Positions 1 through 10,438 of a stretch of 26,910 nt of DNA are shown here, in pieces. Position numbers and translations under genes: made by a program. Origin of the DNA: Seison nebaliae (lineage: Eukaryota > Rotifera > Pararotatoria > Seisonacea > Seisonidae); assembly GCA_023231475.1 (NCBI GenBank), contig JALJEE010002365.1, positions 1 through 26,910 of the forward strand, in the 5' to 3' direction. The notes beneath the pieces were generated by a model that ran no database searches, was not told where the DNA came from, and was given only the letters and a program-made list of their open reading frames with translations. Numbering within the stretch: position 1 is the first letter of the stretch; each line of letters starts with the position of its first letter.

Positions 1-254
1 AATAAATATCTTTTTATTTGGATTTCGTTGTATATATATATTTGAGTTATAGAGTAAAAAATCCAAAGAAATCCTTCCATGGCCACCTAAAGGTTTGATA
101 AAACAAACCCTTTGTAGAAATTTTATCTTTAAAGTATAAGCGCTTCATAAAAATATATTAAATTAATTAAAGAGACGAAAAAATTAAGGAATATTACGTA
201 AGAATAAAAATAAATTGAGAACAATGAAAATTTTCAGTTTCATGAAACATCTTC

Positions 255-1170
255 TATGTGCTTGCACTGTGGAAACACAATTAATATCGTCACTCCTATG
301 TCGCTAAGAAGGCATTTGAAGACTTCGAAATGTCAGTCAGCCCAAATTGACAAAGAGAATATCTCACCAGACTTTCCGTACATTCAAGACGGAGAGATTG
401 ACTGAGACTACATCAAATCAACTACATCTAGAAAATGTAGAAGAAGGTGGTCGAACATATTTCTATGAAGTCTCTTCCATTAAACTTTGGGAAAAGTGTC
501 ATAATGATTTATATGTAAGAATAATCATCATTTCGTTAGTATGTTCGTTTAGAATTTGCGATTTAGGTAATAGCGCAAGGAGACGAGTATTAAGGGACTT
601 ACAATCATTGTTGGAAGAATCATTATATTTCACTTGGGCTATCGATGAGCCAAATTACATTAGTGATGATGCTCAAATGCTGATTTTCGAAAGAATTTTT
701 TCGAAAAATTATTTTATTAAAACGAAAATTGTAGGAATGGGAAGTATGAAAGGTAACACCACCGGATACGACATATCCAACTGCGTAAAATCGATAGAGG
801 GAAATGCTTTGAAGTTCAGCACCATCAACGAGCGAAATTTCAAATGGCGTAGTAAACCTATTACTGACAAATAACCATTCTTTCAAGTATCACTGGGCAT
901 TGCATAGATTGCCACCTTGGAAAATCGTTAAGTTTGTTAGAGACAAGTCGGCATTGATACATCGGAAATTCAAAGAACGTACGAAATCTGATTTACCAAA
1001 TTTTCGAGTATGTGGTGGTTGTCTACAAGTGAAATGGTAAATAAGTTCATTTTGTTGAAAGAAGTCATCAAATATTTGGATGAATTGAATGAACATTCAA
1101 AAGTTACCCTCATTCGTTCAAATCAATTTAAGGCAAACATTTGCTATGCATCACAATATATTCGCAATGA
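255..1170 (+). mobile_element. hAT-family transposase remnant 1 (ZBED5/GTF2IRD2-like)
   Basis: This is a decayed DNA transposon of the hAT superfamily. At 255-330 a frame reads a BED-like zinc finger with C-x2-C (LHCGNT) and a later RRHLKTSKC. From about 347 another frame carries the transposase core: ISRR-like SARRRVLRDL, then FTWAIDE, ISDDAQMLIF and SMKGNTTGYDIS. These match the FxLAIDESTDISDTAQLLIF and SMKGTTTGEDI blocks of ZBED5/SCAND3/GTF2IRD2-type proteins. Further on, VKFVRDKSALIHRKFKE and SDLPNF (from about 929) pass by a frameshift near 1010 into WWLSTSEMVNKFILLKE, the family's VRWLSRGKxLKRFFELRE block. At least two frameshifts and a stop near 885 show it is dead. The BED and catalytic parts are recognisable; the C-terminal dimerisation part is missing or too decayed to see. 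Terminal inverted repeats and target-site duplication were not identified. Confidence 0.85.
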
Positions 1171-1177
1171 CTAATTG

Positions 1178-1257
1178 GTCGCTTCAATGGGAATCGTGGA
1201 ATACATCGAAATATCATGATATTATTCCATTTATTCCACGATTCCCATTGAAGCGAC
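1178..1257. repeat. Perfect 25-bp inverted repeat, 30-nt loop
   Basis: The left arm at 1178-1202 (starting gtcgcttcaatgggaatc) is perfectly complementary to the right arm at 1233-1257. The 30-nt spacer contains a small atatcatgatat palindrome. The repeat lies at the point where hAT remnant 1 stops being recognisable, so it may be a local inverted duplication of its edge or a separate small foldback element. It ends sharply at both sides. Confidence 0.9.
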
Positions 1258-1260
1258 GAG

Positions 1261-1700
1261 CCTCGACCACCAAAGCATTCTCGCATATTTTCTCTTCTTT
1301 AATTCTCCTATCACACACGCTTAAAATAAATAAATGTTTACTAAGCTTAAAGTTTAAAAACAAAAATGTTTATCTTCATATTCTGTACAGTTCTATTATC
1401 CGCTAGGCGTATAAAAGTAAAATTAAATTGTGCACTTACAATGCATCGGAGGCAAAATCCGACTGGTTAGTATCTTTCCTAAAATAATGATAACCAATTT
1501 CATAACATCTCCAAAAACGGTTCATTATCTCGTGCATTATCGTCTGTAATAAGAACGCTTTATTATCTCGTTGATCTGTAACAAGAAGAGTCGCTGAACT
1601 TACTCACAAGAGGAACATGAAAGAACATGAGGAAACTATAAATTTAATATAATTTTAAGTTATTTCTATTCTATCATTTAATTAAATTCTATAAATAGTT
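1261..1700. other. Spacer between the two hAT remnants; no gene seen
   Basis: This AT-rich stretch holds short frames with no family resemblance and no consistent codon pattern. It has no tRNA or clear repeat. It is probably eroded transposon flank or old noncoding DNA. Confidence 0.5.
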
Positions 1701-1705
1701 CTTTG

Positions 1706-2520
1706 TGTTTCTCGATTCAGTTTGACAAGTCAAATTGCACCAATGATACAACGCAATTAGTTTTTTTTGCTCGAATAATACTTCCCGATGGACGAATAGT
1801 GGAAAAATTCTTAACATTGCTTTCATTTGACGGCAGAACAAATGCTACTACGTATCTTGACGGAGCAGCTATTGAAATATTTGGATGAAAATCTATGGGA
1901 AGACACATTAAAAAAATATGTGATATTAGGACGGTGATTCTGAGAAATAAATGATTGAATGTGATTGAAATTGAGAATCTGTTAATAAATAATGATTGTC
2001 GAGAAATATTGGAAGAATCTTCCAAATAATTTCAAGTTATTCTTTGTTCCATCATTTGAACAGAACACAGACAGATTTCCAATCATTATAATTGTCTTCG
2101 CAATTACAATTAACGTAAGTTTTGTTTAAGCATTAATAACTATTCAAAGGAATTTGTTTCAAAGATTTGAACGGAAATTTATGTTAGCAGTCGATTTAAA
2201 TCAGTTAAGTGAAGTTGAGTACCGTGATAGAGAACTAGCGAACGAATTAGCGATTTTTAAATTGGATTCTTTTAATATGAGAAAATTAAATTCAATTTTA
2301 TCCTAAATTCCGATTTAAATCAACATCCTACAATTATATTACCTCATTATGGTTGTCAGAAATAATGGATAATAATCATCCCGCTTTAAAAAAAATGCAG
2401 CAGAATGTTCGGCAATATTCTCCACAACATATTTATGTGAATTGACTTTTTAGCATATCAAACATATCAAAAATAAACATCGAACTCGCAACTTCGATTG
2501 AAAAACAATTTAATTAATGA
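1706..2520 (+). mobile_element. hAT-family transposase remnant 2
   Basis: This is a second, different hAT remnant; it covers the same core segment as remnant 1, so the two are separate insertions. At 1706-1888 the frame reads FSIQFDKSN, TQLVFFARIILPDGRIVEKF and LTLLSFDGRTN, which fits the family pattern FALQLDESTD...QLVVFVRYxxPDGEIxEDFLTLxPLxxRT. The middle (about 1890-2330) is too decayed to follow. Near 2335-2510 the C-terminal dimerisation block reappears: SLWLSEIMDNNHPALKK, then CSAIFSTTYLCEL and HIKHIKNKHRTRNFD. These match FGSTYLCExxFSxMxxIKNKYRSRLTD. In-frame stops and frame changes show it cannot be expressed. Ends were not defined. Confidence 0.8.
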
Positions 2521-2908
2521 AGAAGATGAGGAATTCTATGATGAATATTTTTCGATTTACTTTATTTTGAGAATTTTTTTCAGTTTCGTTTAATAAATAT
2601 TTTCCATTATTATTTTACTTTTTCGAAATACTTTTAATAGTTCTTTTAACAACATCAGCTTTTGGTCGCTCCCGTTCGAAGAGCCGGAGAGCCGTTCGCT
2701 ATTGCCATATTCATATTCATTGATCATTCCAATAACAGATTTATTCATCTTACATATTTATCAAAAATTCTTTTTAGAATTAAAAAAAGTATAAACAGTG
2801 ATCAATTAATGATTAATGAAGGAATACGTCGAATTTGAATAAATTATAATTTCGTTAGTTAAATTCTATATAATCTAGGAAAATTCAAGATTATTTCAAA
2901 TTTTTAAC
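2521..2908. other. AT-rich spacer; no gene seen
   Basis: I see no coding pattern, RNA gene or repeat here. It may contain the 3' flank of the hAT remnant and the 5' untranslated part of the LINE that follows. Confidence 0.45.
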
Positions 2909-4340
2909 ATGTCGTTTAACAAAAATAATAATTCTAGTGAAGAAGAGAATGTGGACGATCTTGAATCATCCGTGAACAGTATCACTCTAGCAATGATTGA
3001 GGCATTGGATATGGTGAAGAGTAGTCAAGTGACAAGTGATAGAACAGCCAAGAAGAGCGTGAAACGTGGAAGAACGCAATCGACGTTGCAAGGAGGTATT
3101 ATGCGTAATATTCCAAAATCCAAGAGATCTAATCTGAACAAAACCACTAATAATGATGTATAGGATGATATACATATATCACAGTGTTTTAGGTCTTTCA
3201 TCCAATATAAAGGAATTGTCTAATTTGGTGGAAGGTCTAAAGAAAGGTAATAAGAGAATCGACAGAAAGATTGACTAGTTGGTGAAAAATTCAAATGATA
3301 ACAATGCTCGAATATCTTCGTGCTCCGATTTAATGAAGAAGTTATCCGGTCGAAAGGCAGAAATGGAAATTAATCTCGCATCACTTTCAATATTGGTGAA
3401 AAACTACAGACTTCATCGGATGAATAACTCGCCGACGATCGGCTAAGATCCAGTTGGGAAAAATCATCTAGTCTAAGGAAGAAGCTTGAGCAAAATGAAG
3501 AATCGACAAACATTGCTAATGAGATGTCTAACAAGGGAAGTGCTTGGGTTAAAAATTTGTACAGTTGTAGGTAAGGTCATTGTGATCATTAATTTATTAA
3601 TTTTATTTCCTAACATCGGCCGCTCCTTCATCGTTATGGACACAATTGAGTAACTTTACGAATCCCGACAATTGGCCAATTAATTCCTTTGTTCGTAGAT
3701 TCTTTTGCGGTATCAAACCAAAAGAATTGTTGGAAAGGAGATGTGAAGAATGGACCGCTTCATTCTCAACGACAAGAGAACATGTTGCATCCAATCGTAA
3801 TCCAGATGTCAATGCATCAATGGAAGTCTATGTTACGCATACTTAAAGTGGATCGATCTGACTACAAGATGATCACTTAACTCGATCGCTAAATTTGATT
3901 TCATTCAATTCGTATGGATCTCATGGTTTTATGTCGGATATTCACGATTTTCTTTGGTATGACGTTATTTTCTTTCAAGAAACGTGGCTTTTATCGTTCC
4001 CAGTATTTTTAATTGTATAGCAGCTATACTATAGCTTCTCACAAAATTTACATCTCACCAGCTACACCTCCTACGAGTTAGGACGGCAAAGGTAGGTGTT
4101 CGTCGGGTATGATTATACTTGTGCGGAAATCCTTAAATGCTTCAGAATTCAGAATCCATACTGATTCTATTTGTTCGATTATTGTGAATAATGTAGTGTG
4201 TGTTTTCGGAGAGACAAATTTTTCTGTTTTTATTATTCACTACGTCTTCCGGATGCTGTTCATTTAATATCAAACTTCTCTATTGATTCTTATATTCCTG
4301 AGACTCTGAAGAATGAATTGACTGCAGGGAAAGAATCTTA
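2909..4340 (+). mobile_element. Non-LTR retrotransposon (LINE) remnant: ORF1-like part plus start of APE endonuclease
   Basis: An open frame of 84 codons at 2909-3163 (start MSFNKNNNSSEEENV) is followed by shifted, stop-broken frames to about 3845 with polar, Lys/Glu-rich sequence. These include SNIKELSNLVEGLKKGNKR, AWVKNLYS and SFVRRFFCGIKPKELLERR. This resembles a LINE ORF1 by position only. From about 3904 the frame reads FNSYGSHGFMSDIHDFLWYD then VIFFQETWLLSF, the first strands of an APE-type endonuclease (fNvRGl...DiifLQETwl). Near 4100 CSSGMIILVRKSL matches the GRPxGGxxILVRKSL block. No reverse transcriptase domain follows before XRN2 begins at 4539, so the copy lacks its 3' half. Several stops and frameshifts show it is dead. 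The clade was not assigned. Confidence 0.75.
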
Positions 4341-4538
4341 TTATCAATAACTCTTCGAAAGAGTTATCTTATTTTCTATTTAATTTGCCCCGTGGGGATT
4401 TGATTTAGTAAAAAAAAAATATACATTATATGTAGATGCTGAAACAAAAATTAAAAATTTTCAGTTATACAATGATGTAGAAAATACTTTATCCAAGGAG
4501 CAATTGAAACAATAACGTCAATGATTTTAAGAGTTAAA

Positions 4539-7500
4539 TTAACGATAGTGTTTGGGATTAGGATAATTATTATAATTGTTATGTTTCCAATTGCGATTAT
4601 TCTGATTACTGTTATTAGTATTAAAGTTTTGATTATATCTTGGTCGAAAGTTGTTAAATTGTGGCTGAGTTGGATTAAAATTATTAAAATTTCCTTCATT
4701 ATTAAGATTATGTTGATTTTGATACTGTCTTTGGTTATTACTATGAGATCGTTGATGATATGCATTATGTTGGAATCGTTGATTTGATGATGGTAGTGAA
4801 TTATTTATTAATCTTTCACAATTATCGTTCATTCGATTTCTTTTTGGATCGCGGTTCATATAGTAATTTCTGTTGTTGTTGGCTCTATAATTATTATTAT
4901 TGTTTCTGGAACGATTCCTGTAGTTGCTCGCTATCACTGCTTCGAAATCATCATTGCTTAAATTCGATTTTGGATATCTAAATTTTTGAAAATTTGTAAA
5001 AGAATATAAAGAAAAAATTGTTAGGGAAATATAATAAATTTTTTCTGAATTATGTTTAGGAGTGATAAAAATAATTGATATTGTGTTCAAAAAGAACAAA
5101 TGCTAATTATCTGTCTAATCGTAACGATTATTCATTGAGGTTAAATTGATAAGTGAATTTTCATAATGAATAAATAGTAATTCCATCAAGAATTCCCAAT
5201 AAGATTAAATAACTCACTTTCACACAATCCAACATAATTTATTAAATTAAAATAACTAACTTCGCATTTTCCAATGATAAAGATGATGGTTCATAATTTT
5301 CTGGATATGATGGGAATCGATATTCGAATATTGTCACATTATCAATATCCAGGTCAGATATAACTCGGTCAGATATAACTCGGTTAGAAATTTCTTTAAT
5401 TTTTATTCTGAAAGAAATCCTCAATAAAAATTATAATAGAAGATGATGAAAAACTTGAAATCTGGAGAATTTATTGAAATCTGTTTCAATGAACCGAAAA
5501 TGTGATTGATTGTCTGTTTCTTGAAAAGTGTTTTAGACTTCTCTTTGGGCAAAATCTTCTTACACAATTCTTCCATATCATTATTTAATCGTGTTGGAAC
5601 AAATAAATTCATTTTCCCTAAAGAATTTCGAATTTTTTCTTCTTTCGATAAATTTTTCATTTCGTCCTTAATTGTTTCCCGTAGACGGACTGAATCGGCA
5701 AATGGTAACTTGTAGACACCTTGCCACTCTTGTCGTTTGCCGTTTAGATCAATTTTGAAATTGTTCGGATAAAAGTCAATAATCGGTGAATCTTCATCTA
5801 GCATGAACTTATGGAAAATTTGTGGTATAAGACTTCGACTTTCTGCCGGAAATACACACATTAGTTGTTCGAATGGTGAAGCTGGTTGAGATTCGACATT
5901 GTTTATATCGAATTTAATATCAGCAGTTTCGATTGAACGAAAATCAGATGCAAAAGGCGCATAATGATAAGGATAGAACCAATCCCAGGAGGCACATCCT
6001 TGATAATAATATTTCATGACCCATGCCATCCCTCGAATATATTCGTTACTCATCATTTGTGAGATGGAATAATGATCTCCATCAATTCCCAATTTGCATT
6101 GATAATATCTTTCCTTCCATCCTTCCCGATGTAATTGAACTTCATCTTCTTCGTCACCAGATAAATAGTTTGAATTATTCTTTTTTTCAATATCTTCAGT
6201 TGTTTCATTTGCAAACGGATCTTCCTTCACTTTCTCTTCCATCTCTTCCTTATTTTTTGTCTCATCTATTGTTTTCATTTTTGTATCACCATCACTATTA
6301 TCACTACTTCCCGTATCGGTTGTATCATCATTCAAATCAGCCAACAATTTCCTTTTCAATTTATTTGCTACAGCCATATTCTCATCATCATATTTCTTTC
6401 GAATTTCTAACGATTTTCCATAACTCAAATTTCTAGTAGAATCGAATGAAGTCAATGGCTGTGGCATATCATTATTATTTCTCTGCCAATCATTAACTCC
6501 ATCCATTCGATTTTCACGACCCATTTTCGAAATTGCATTTCTATATTTGAAATCAACTTTTAATTGATTTTTCTCCTGAAAACGACGAACACGACGTCGT
6601 CGAGCAAATCCTAACTGATCATTTCTTTTTTTCTGGAAAATTGAATCTTCATATACTATGTTGATTTCCAATAATAATTTTTGAATAAGAGATAAATTCA
6701 AATTGCCATTCGCCGTTAAATATTGATCGTACATTTCATGTTTCCTTATTGTCTCCTTATATAAATTAACAATACTAGGAATGGCATTATCATAAATCTC
6801 CATGAATGGTAGTTGTGGTAAGAAATCATTGCCAACGAAAAAACAAAGAAACACCCAATCATCAATTAGACGATCGATATTTCGTTCTCCATGATTTTCA
6901 ATCGTTAAATCATTTGCCAAATAATCTCGAAGTATCCACGTCTGAACATATAGAAATACGGGAGTTTTATGGGAAATAATACTTGCAACATTTGCCCTCT
7001 CGTTATTATTGAGACCAGGACAATCAATCGGTTTATGATCATTACCAGTACATAAGCGACAGAACATATTAGTATTCTTTTCAAATTCCTCTCGAATAAT
7101 TGTCATGTGAGCTTCATGTGTGGCCAATCCCAACATAATTAGATCGGCATCATTTCCATAAATGATATGTCGTTGATTAGGATCATAATTCTTCATGTAT
7201 CGTTGACGTCTAATATAATCCATAATTTTATGTTCACCTTCTCCAGGAATATTCGAATCGGAAAGAATCACCATCAAATTCTTCCATAAAACATTATTAT
7301 TCATTCGTTCGACGATACGAAGTCGTAGTGCTGTTGCCAAATATTCCATAAATTCCGTTCCTGGAGTAATACAATTTAAATCGAAATCATTAACACCCTC
7401 CAAAATCTTCTTTTCTCCTGCTTTGATCACTTCAATCTTTTCACTGATTCTCTCATTTTCCAATCGCTGATCAATTGCTGCTTTGAAACGTCGAGAGCGT

Positions 7501-7799
7501 TGTTGATTCATTTTAGCTTTTGGAGCCACACCATCAATTGCCAAAAATAACATTTTTTGAGGACGTACCTCTTTCACTATCATATCCACATAAGATATTA
7601 CACTATTCAATCTTTCTTCATTAGTCGTTGGCCATAATGATGCTTCTGGATGAGTGCAAGGATGAATGATTGCATTCATATCCAAATAAAGATTGTCAAA
7701 TTTGAATTCGGGATCCTGTTCTTGGACATCGGCGATTTTCACTTTGATTATTTGCTTATATCGTTTTTGTAACCAATTGAATAAACAAGGAATTCCCAT
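4539..7799 (-). CDS. XRN2: 5'-3' exoribonuclease 2 (XRN2/Rat1)
   Basis: Nuclear 5'-3' exoribonuclease that degrades uncapped RNA and drives torpedo termination of RNA polymerase II. Exons are 7799-5455, 5407-5261 and 4977-4539, with phases that join cleanly, giving about 975 residues (human about 950). It starts MGIPCLFNWLQKRY, the usual Xrn N terminus. Active-site motifs are DNLYLDMNAIIHP (residues 35-47), IPGEGEHKIMDYIRRQR (184-200), YGNDADLIMLGLATHE (214-229) and FFVGNDFLPQLP (320-331). A C-x2-C-x4-H-x4-C knuckle at 247-260 is typical of XRN2 and absent from XRN1. An acidic linker lies near residue 500-560, followed by the tower-side block SWDWFYPYHYAPFASDF. The last exon is an Asn/Arg-rich tail (many NN, NR, NY) of about 146 residues, unlike the mostly Gly/Arg tail of vertebrate proteins. 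The large second intron (283 nt) is the longest in this window. Confidence 0.96.
5352..5381 (-). repeat. In-frame 15-nt tandem duplication in XRN2 exon 2
   Basis: Two perfect copies of ggtcagatataactc lie at 5352-5366 and 5367-5381. On the coding strand they duplicate five residues, giving the RVISDRVISD run near the C terminus of the conserved part of XRN2. The perfect identity suggests a recent event. Confidence 0.9.
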
Positions 7800-8595
7800 T
7801 ATACTAAATTACGAATAGAAAATCTTGGATTAATATTGGAACATAAAAAATAATAAGTTTTTTTTGAATTTTTATTCAACTTCGATATTCCTTCCGAATT
7901 GAATGTAAAATAATAAGGTGTCAAATTTAGATCGACAGGATTTATTAAATTCATATCGTCGAAGAAATGATTTGTAAAACTAGACTGAATAAACTGGAAG
8001 AAAACTCAAAAATATCTTGAAAAAAAAATAATGAAAAATACGAAAAATGATTGTTGGAAAATACGTACGTATTCCGAATTTGAAATTTATTATTCCTCGT
8101 TATTTTCTATTTTCTTTACAATTATTTAAATTTTCCAATTTGACATAGGTAAGAGGTAGCTCTGAATTGAGAAAATAATCAAATTACGAGCTCCGTTCAC
8201 CAAATCTGTTTTCTTGAAAATCATTTGTTTGTATTGAGAATAATGGTTTTAATGAAGGAACTTTAATTCGTGTTTCAATTCTAATGATATTTATCTTTCC
8301 GAATCACAAAATTTTCCAAGTGAAGAGATTTTGTTTTGAAAAATTTTGATATAATTTTTTCCTTCTCAAACAACAAAAGTTACTCAGATACACTCATCAT
8401 TCTTCAAATAATTGATATTTAATGTGAATTTTGAATTTCTTCTTCTTTATAGAAAGAGGAAATAGAATAGAGTCTTACTTCTCATGTTCTATTATGATTC
8501 TTTGATTTTTATTGCATAATATTAATTTATGTGAAAAAAAGGAAAAGTGTTATCTCAAAAATTCATATTGTCAATTGGTATTTATTGGAAGGAGA
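7800..8595. promoter_or_regulatory. Shared intergenic region between divergent XRN2 and PRPSAP genes
   Basis: The 796 nt separate the two start codons, so promoters for both genes must lie here unless remote. I see AT-rich DNA with no clear TATA box or other site that I can name. A frame upstream of 8596 stays open back to 8512 but lacks an ATG and family similarity, so I treat it as leader. Confidence 0.5.
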
Positions 8596-9963
8596 ATGTC
8601 GAGATCAAGACCGCAATTGATGATATTTAGTGGGAATTCTCATCCAGATTTAGCAAAGAAGATTTGTCACCATATTGGAGTAAAGTTGAGTCGTTGTGAT
8701 ATTCGATTGAATTCGGCTCGTGAAAGTGAAGTGAATATTTTTGAGTCTGTTCGTGGGAAAGATGTTTATCTCATCCAAACTGGAACTGATGACGTTAACA
8801 ATAATTTGATGGATTTATTGGTCATGTGTTACGTATGTAAAACGGCGTCAGCTCGAAGTATTGTTGGTGTTGTACCATATTTGCCTTATAGTAAACAAAG
8901 TAAGAGAAGAAAACGAGGCTCGATTACGTGTCGATTGATGGCGAAGTTGTTGGAGAAAGCGGGATTGTCTCATTTGATAACGATGGATTTACATGCAAAA
9001 GAAATTCAAGGATTCTTTGATATTCCTGTGGATAATTTAAGAGCTTCTGGATTCCTCATTTCTCATATTCAAAATGAAATTAATGATTATCGTAATGCAA
9101 CGGTGGTGGCCGGATCAGCAGAATATGCAAAAAGAGCAACCGGTTTCTCTGAACGATTGTCATTGCCTATCGCCGTTATTCATGGCGAAGCGAAAATGTC
9201 GACCTATAAGAACATTGAAGATGATCATGTTGATGATGATCATGTTAATGGGGAAGATGAAGAGGATCATCATGATGATAAGAATAATAATAATAATGAA
9301 AAAAATGGAAATAATGATGGTGTTGATTTATCATCAGAAAATATGAATGGAAATAATGTTGATGCTCTTGTCAAAGGGAAGAAAGGAAGGAAACCATTAA
9401 TTACAACAACAACAACAACAATCAATTCCGCAATTAATACGATGACAACAATGAATAATAATTTAGATATATCGAAAAATAGAAATAATTCTCAATCGAT
9501 ACCATCATCGTCAAAATCATTTCATAAAGCGTCATCCGATACATTTGGGAATCGTGTCATGCAAATGAGTGTTCTGCCAATGATGAAGAAGAAAGAGAAA
9601 CCTCCACTTTCGGTGGTTGGTGATGTGAATGGACGGATTGCATTCATCATCGAAGATATGATTGACGATATTGTTCATTTGGATCATATCGGTCATTGTT
9701 TAAAGGCACATGGTGCGTACAAAGTTTATGCGATAGCAACTCATGGACTTTTGTATAAGGAAAGTTTGGAATATCTCCAATCATTCGATTGTTCAATTGA
9801 TGAGGTCATCATCACCAATACAATTCCACAAAATGCACAAAGAATTAAATCGAGAAAAATTCGAACGGTGGAAATATCATTGTTATTCGCTGAAGCCATT
9901 CGACGTATCCATAATGGAGAATCGATGTCTTATTTATTCAAAGATGTTTCTCTCGAAGATTAA
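8596..9963 (+). CDS. PRPSAP: Phosphoribosyl pyrophosphate synthase-associated protein (PRPSAP1/2-like)
   Basis: This is a catalytically inactive partner of ribose-phosphate pyrophosphokinase that regulates PRPP synthesis in the cytosol. It is 455 residues from ATG 8596, with no intron. The N terminus (MIFSGNSHPDLAKKI) is close to PRPS itself, but YSKQSKRRKRGSI (98-110), HAKEIQGFFDIPVDNLRAS (133-151) and KEKPPLSVVGD (333-343) are PRPSAP hallmarks. The ribose-5-phosphate loop reads VVAGSAEYAKR where PRPS has VSPDAGGAKR. The PRPP loop reads IEDMIDDIVHL where PRPS has VDDMADTCGT. Both fit a non-catalytic subunit. The C terminus EAIRRIHNGESMSYLF is conserved. The linker between HGEA (196-199) and KEKPP is about 130 residues, some 90 longer than in human, and is Asp/His/Asn/Thr/Ser-rich. 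An AATAAA lies at 10188. Confidence 0.94.
   Translation: MSRSRPQLMIFSGNSHPDLAKKICHHIGVKLSRCDIRLNSARESEVNIFESVRGKDVYLIQTGTDDVNNNLMDLLVMCYVCKTASARSIVGVVPYLPYSKQSKRRKRGSITCRLMAKLLEKAGLSHLITMDLHAKEIQGFFDIPVDNLRASGFLISHIQNEINDYRNATVVAGSAEYAKRATGFSERLSLPIAVIHGEAKMSTYKNIEDDHVDDDHVNGEDEEDHHDDKNNNNNEKNGNNDGVDLSSENMNGNNVDALVKGKKGRKPLITTTTTTINSAINTMTTMNNNLDISKNRNNSQSIPSSSKSFHKASSDTFGNRVMQMSVLPMMKKKEKPPLSVVGDVNGRIAFIIEDMIDDIVHLDHIGHCLKAHGAYKVYAIATHGLLYKESLEYLQSFDCSIDEVIITNTIPQNAQRIKSRKIRTVEISLLFAEAIRRIHNGESMSYLFKDVSLED
9403..9420 (+). repeat. (ACA)6 microsatellite coding for Thr run
   Basis: Six ACA units encode a poly-Thr run inside the low-complexity linker of the PRPSAP-like protein. It is likely variable in length between individuals. 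Confidence 0.9.
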
Positions 9964-10438
9964 CGAAACACGAATTTCCCCAATTTTAGTTAATTAGTTC
10001 ATTCAATCAACATTCTTTTCTTTTATCTCAATCGATTTGAGAAAATGAAATTTTTTATTTTTATATTTTCCTCAATTTTCCCGTGTTTGAAAATCCTGAA
10101 AAGATTTATGTATCCCGATTTATTTTCTTATATATGAACTCTTTTGTTTTTGTTTATTCTCATTCAGAACGAATGAAGCAATCGAAAAATAAACAATATT
10201 CATCGAATTCTATATCAGACATTTAAGTAAACAAATAATTCATTCGATATTATTTCATCAATCTTATTTATCATCAATTTTCCCCTTTTATCAGTATTCA
10301 ATCAAGTATTTTTTTTGTTTATTCTCCTACCTTAAGAAACATCCAATCACTTTTAATTTTTTTTAAATTATTCGATTAGAACAACTGTTTGTGTGTGAAC
10401 AACAACGATTTATAAAGATTTATTTGAATAAATGAAAT
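9964..10438. other. 3' UTR of PRPSAP and promoter side of SRD5A-like gene
   Basis: No gene is seen. A canonical AATAAA at 10188-10193, about 225 nt after the stop, probably ends the upstream transcript. The remaining 245 nt must hold the start of the next gene; T- and A-rich tracts are present but no site I can name. Confidence 0.55.
10188..10193 (+). terminator. Poly(A) signal AATAAA for PRPSAP-like gene
   Basis: Canonical hexamer on the coding strand, 225 nt after the stop codon. No other AATAAA is closer to the stop. Confidence 0.5.

Noticed and set aside
2909-4340. Gag-like or virus-derived element
   Set aside because: The endonuclease motifs are of the APE type of LINEs, and no protease, integrase, capsid or LTR is visible.
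4451-4981. Plus-strand Ile/Leu-rich frames opposite the XRN2 tail
   Set aside because: They are antisense shadows of the Asn-rich XRN2 exon (AAT read as ATT) and not membrane proteins.
8512-8595. N-terminal extension of the PRPSAP-like frame
   Set aside because: It begins with TTG, has no family similarity and lies directly before a good ATG at 8596 whose product aligns with PRPS and PRPSAP N termini.
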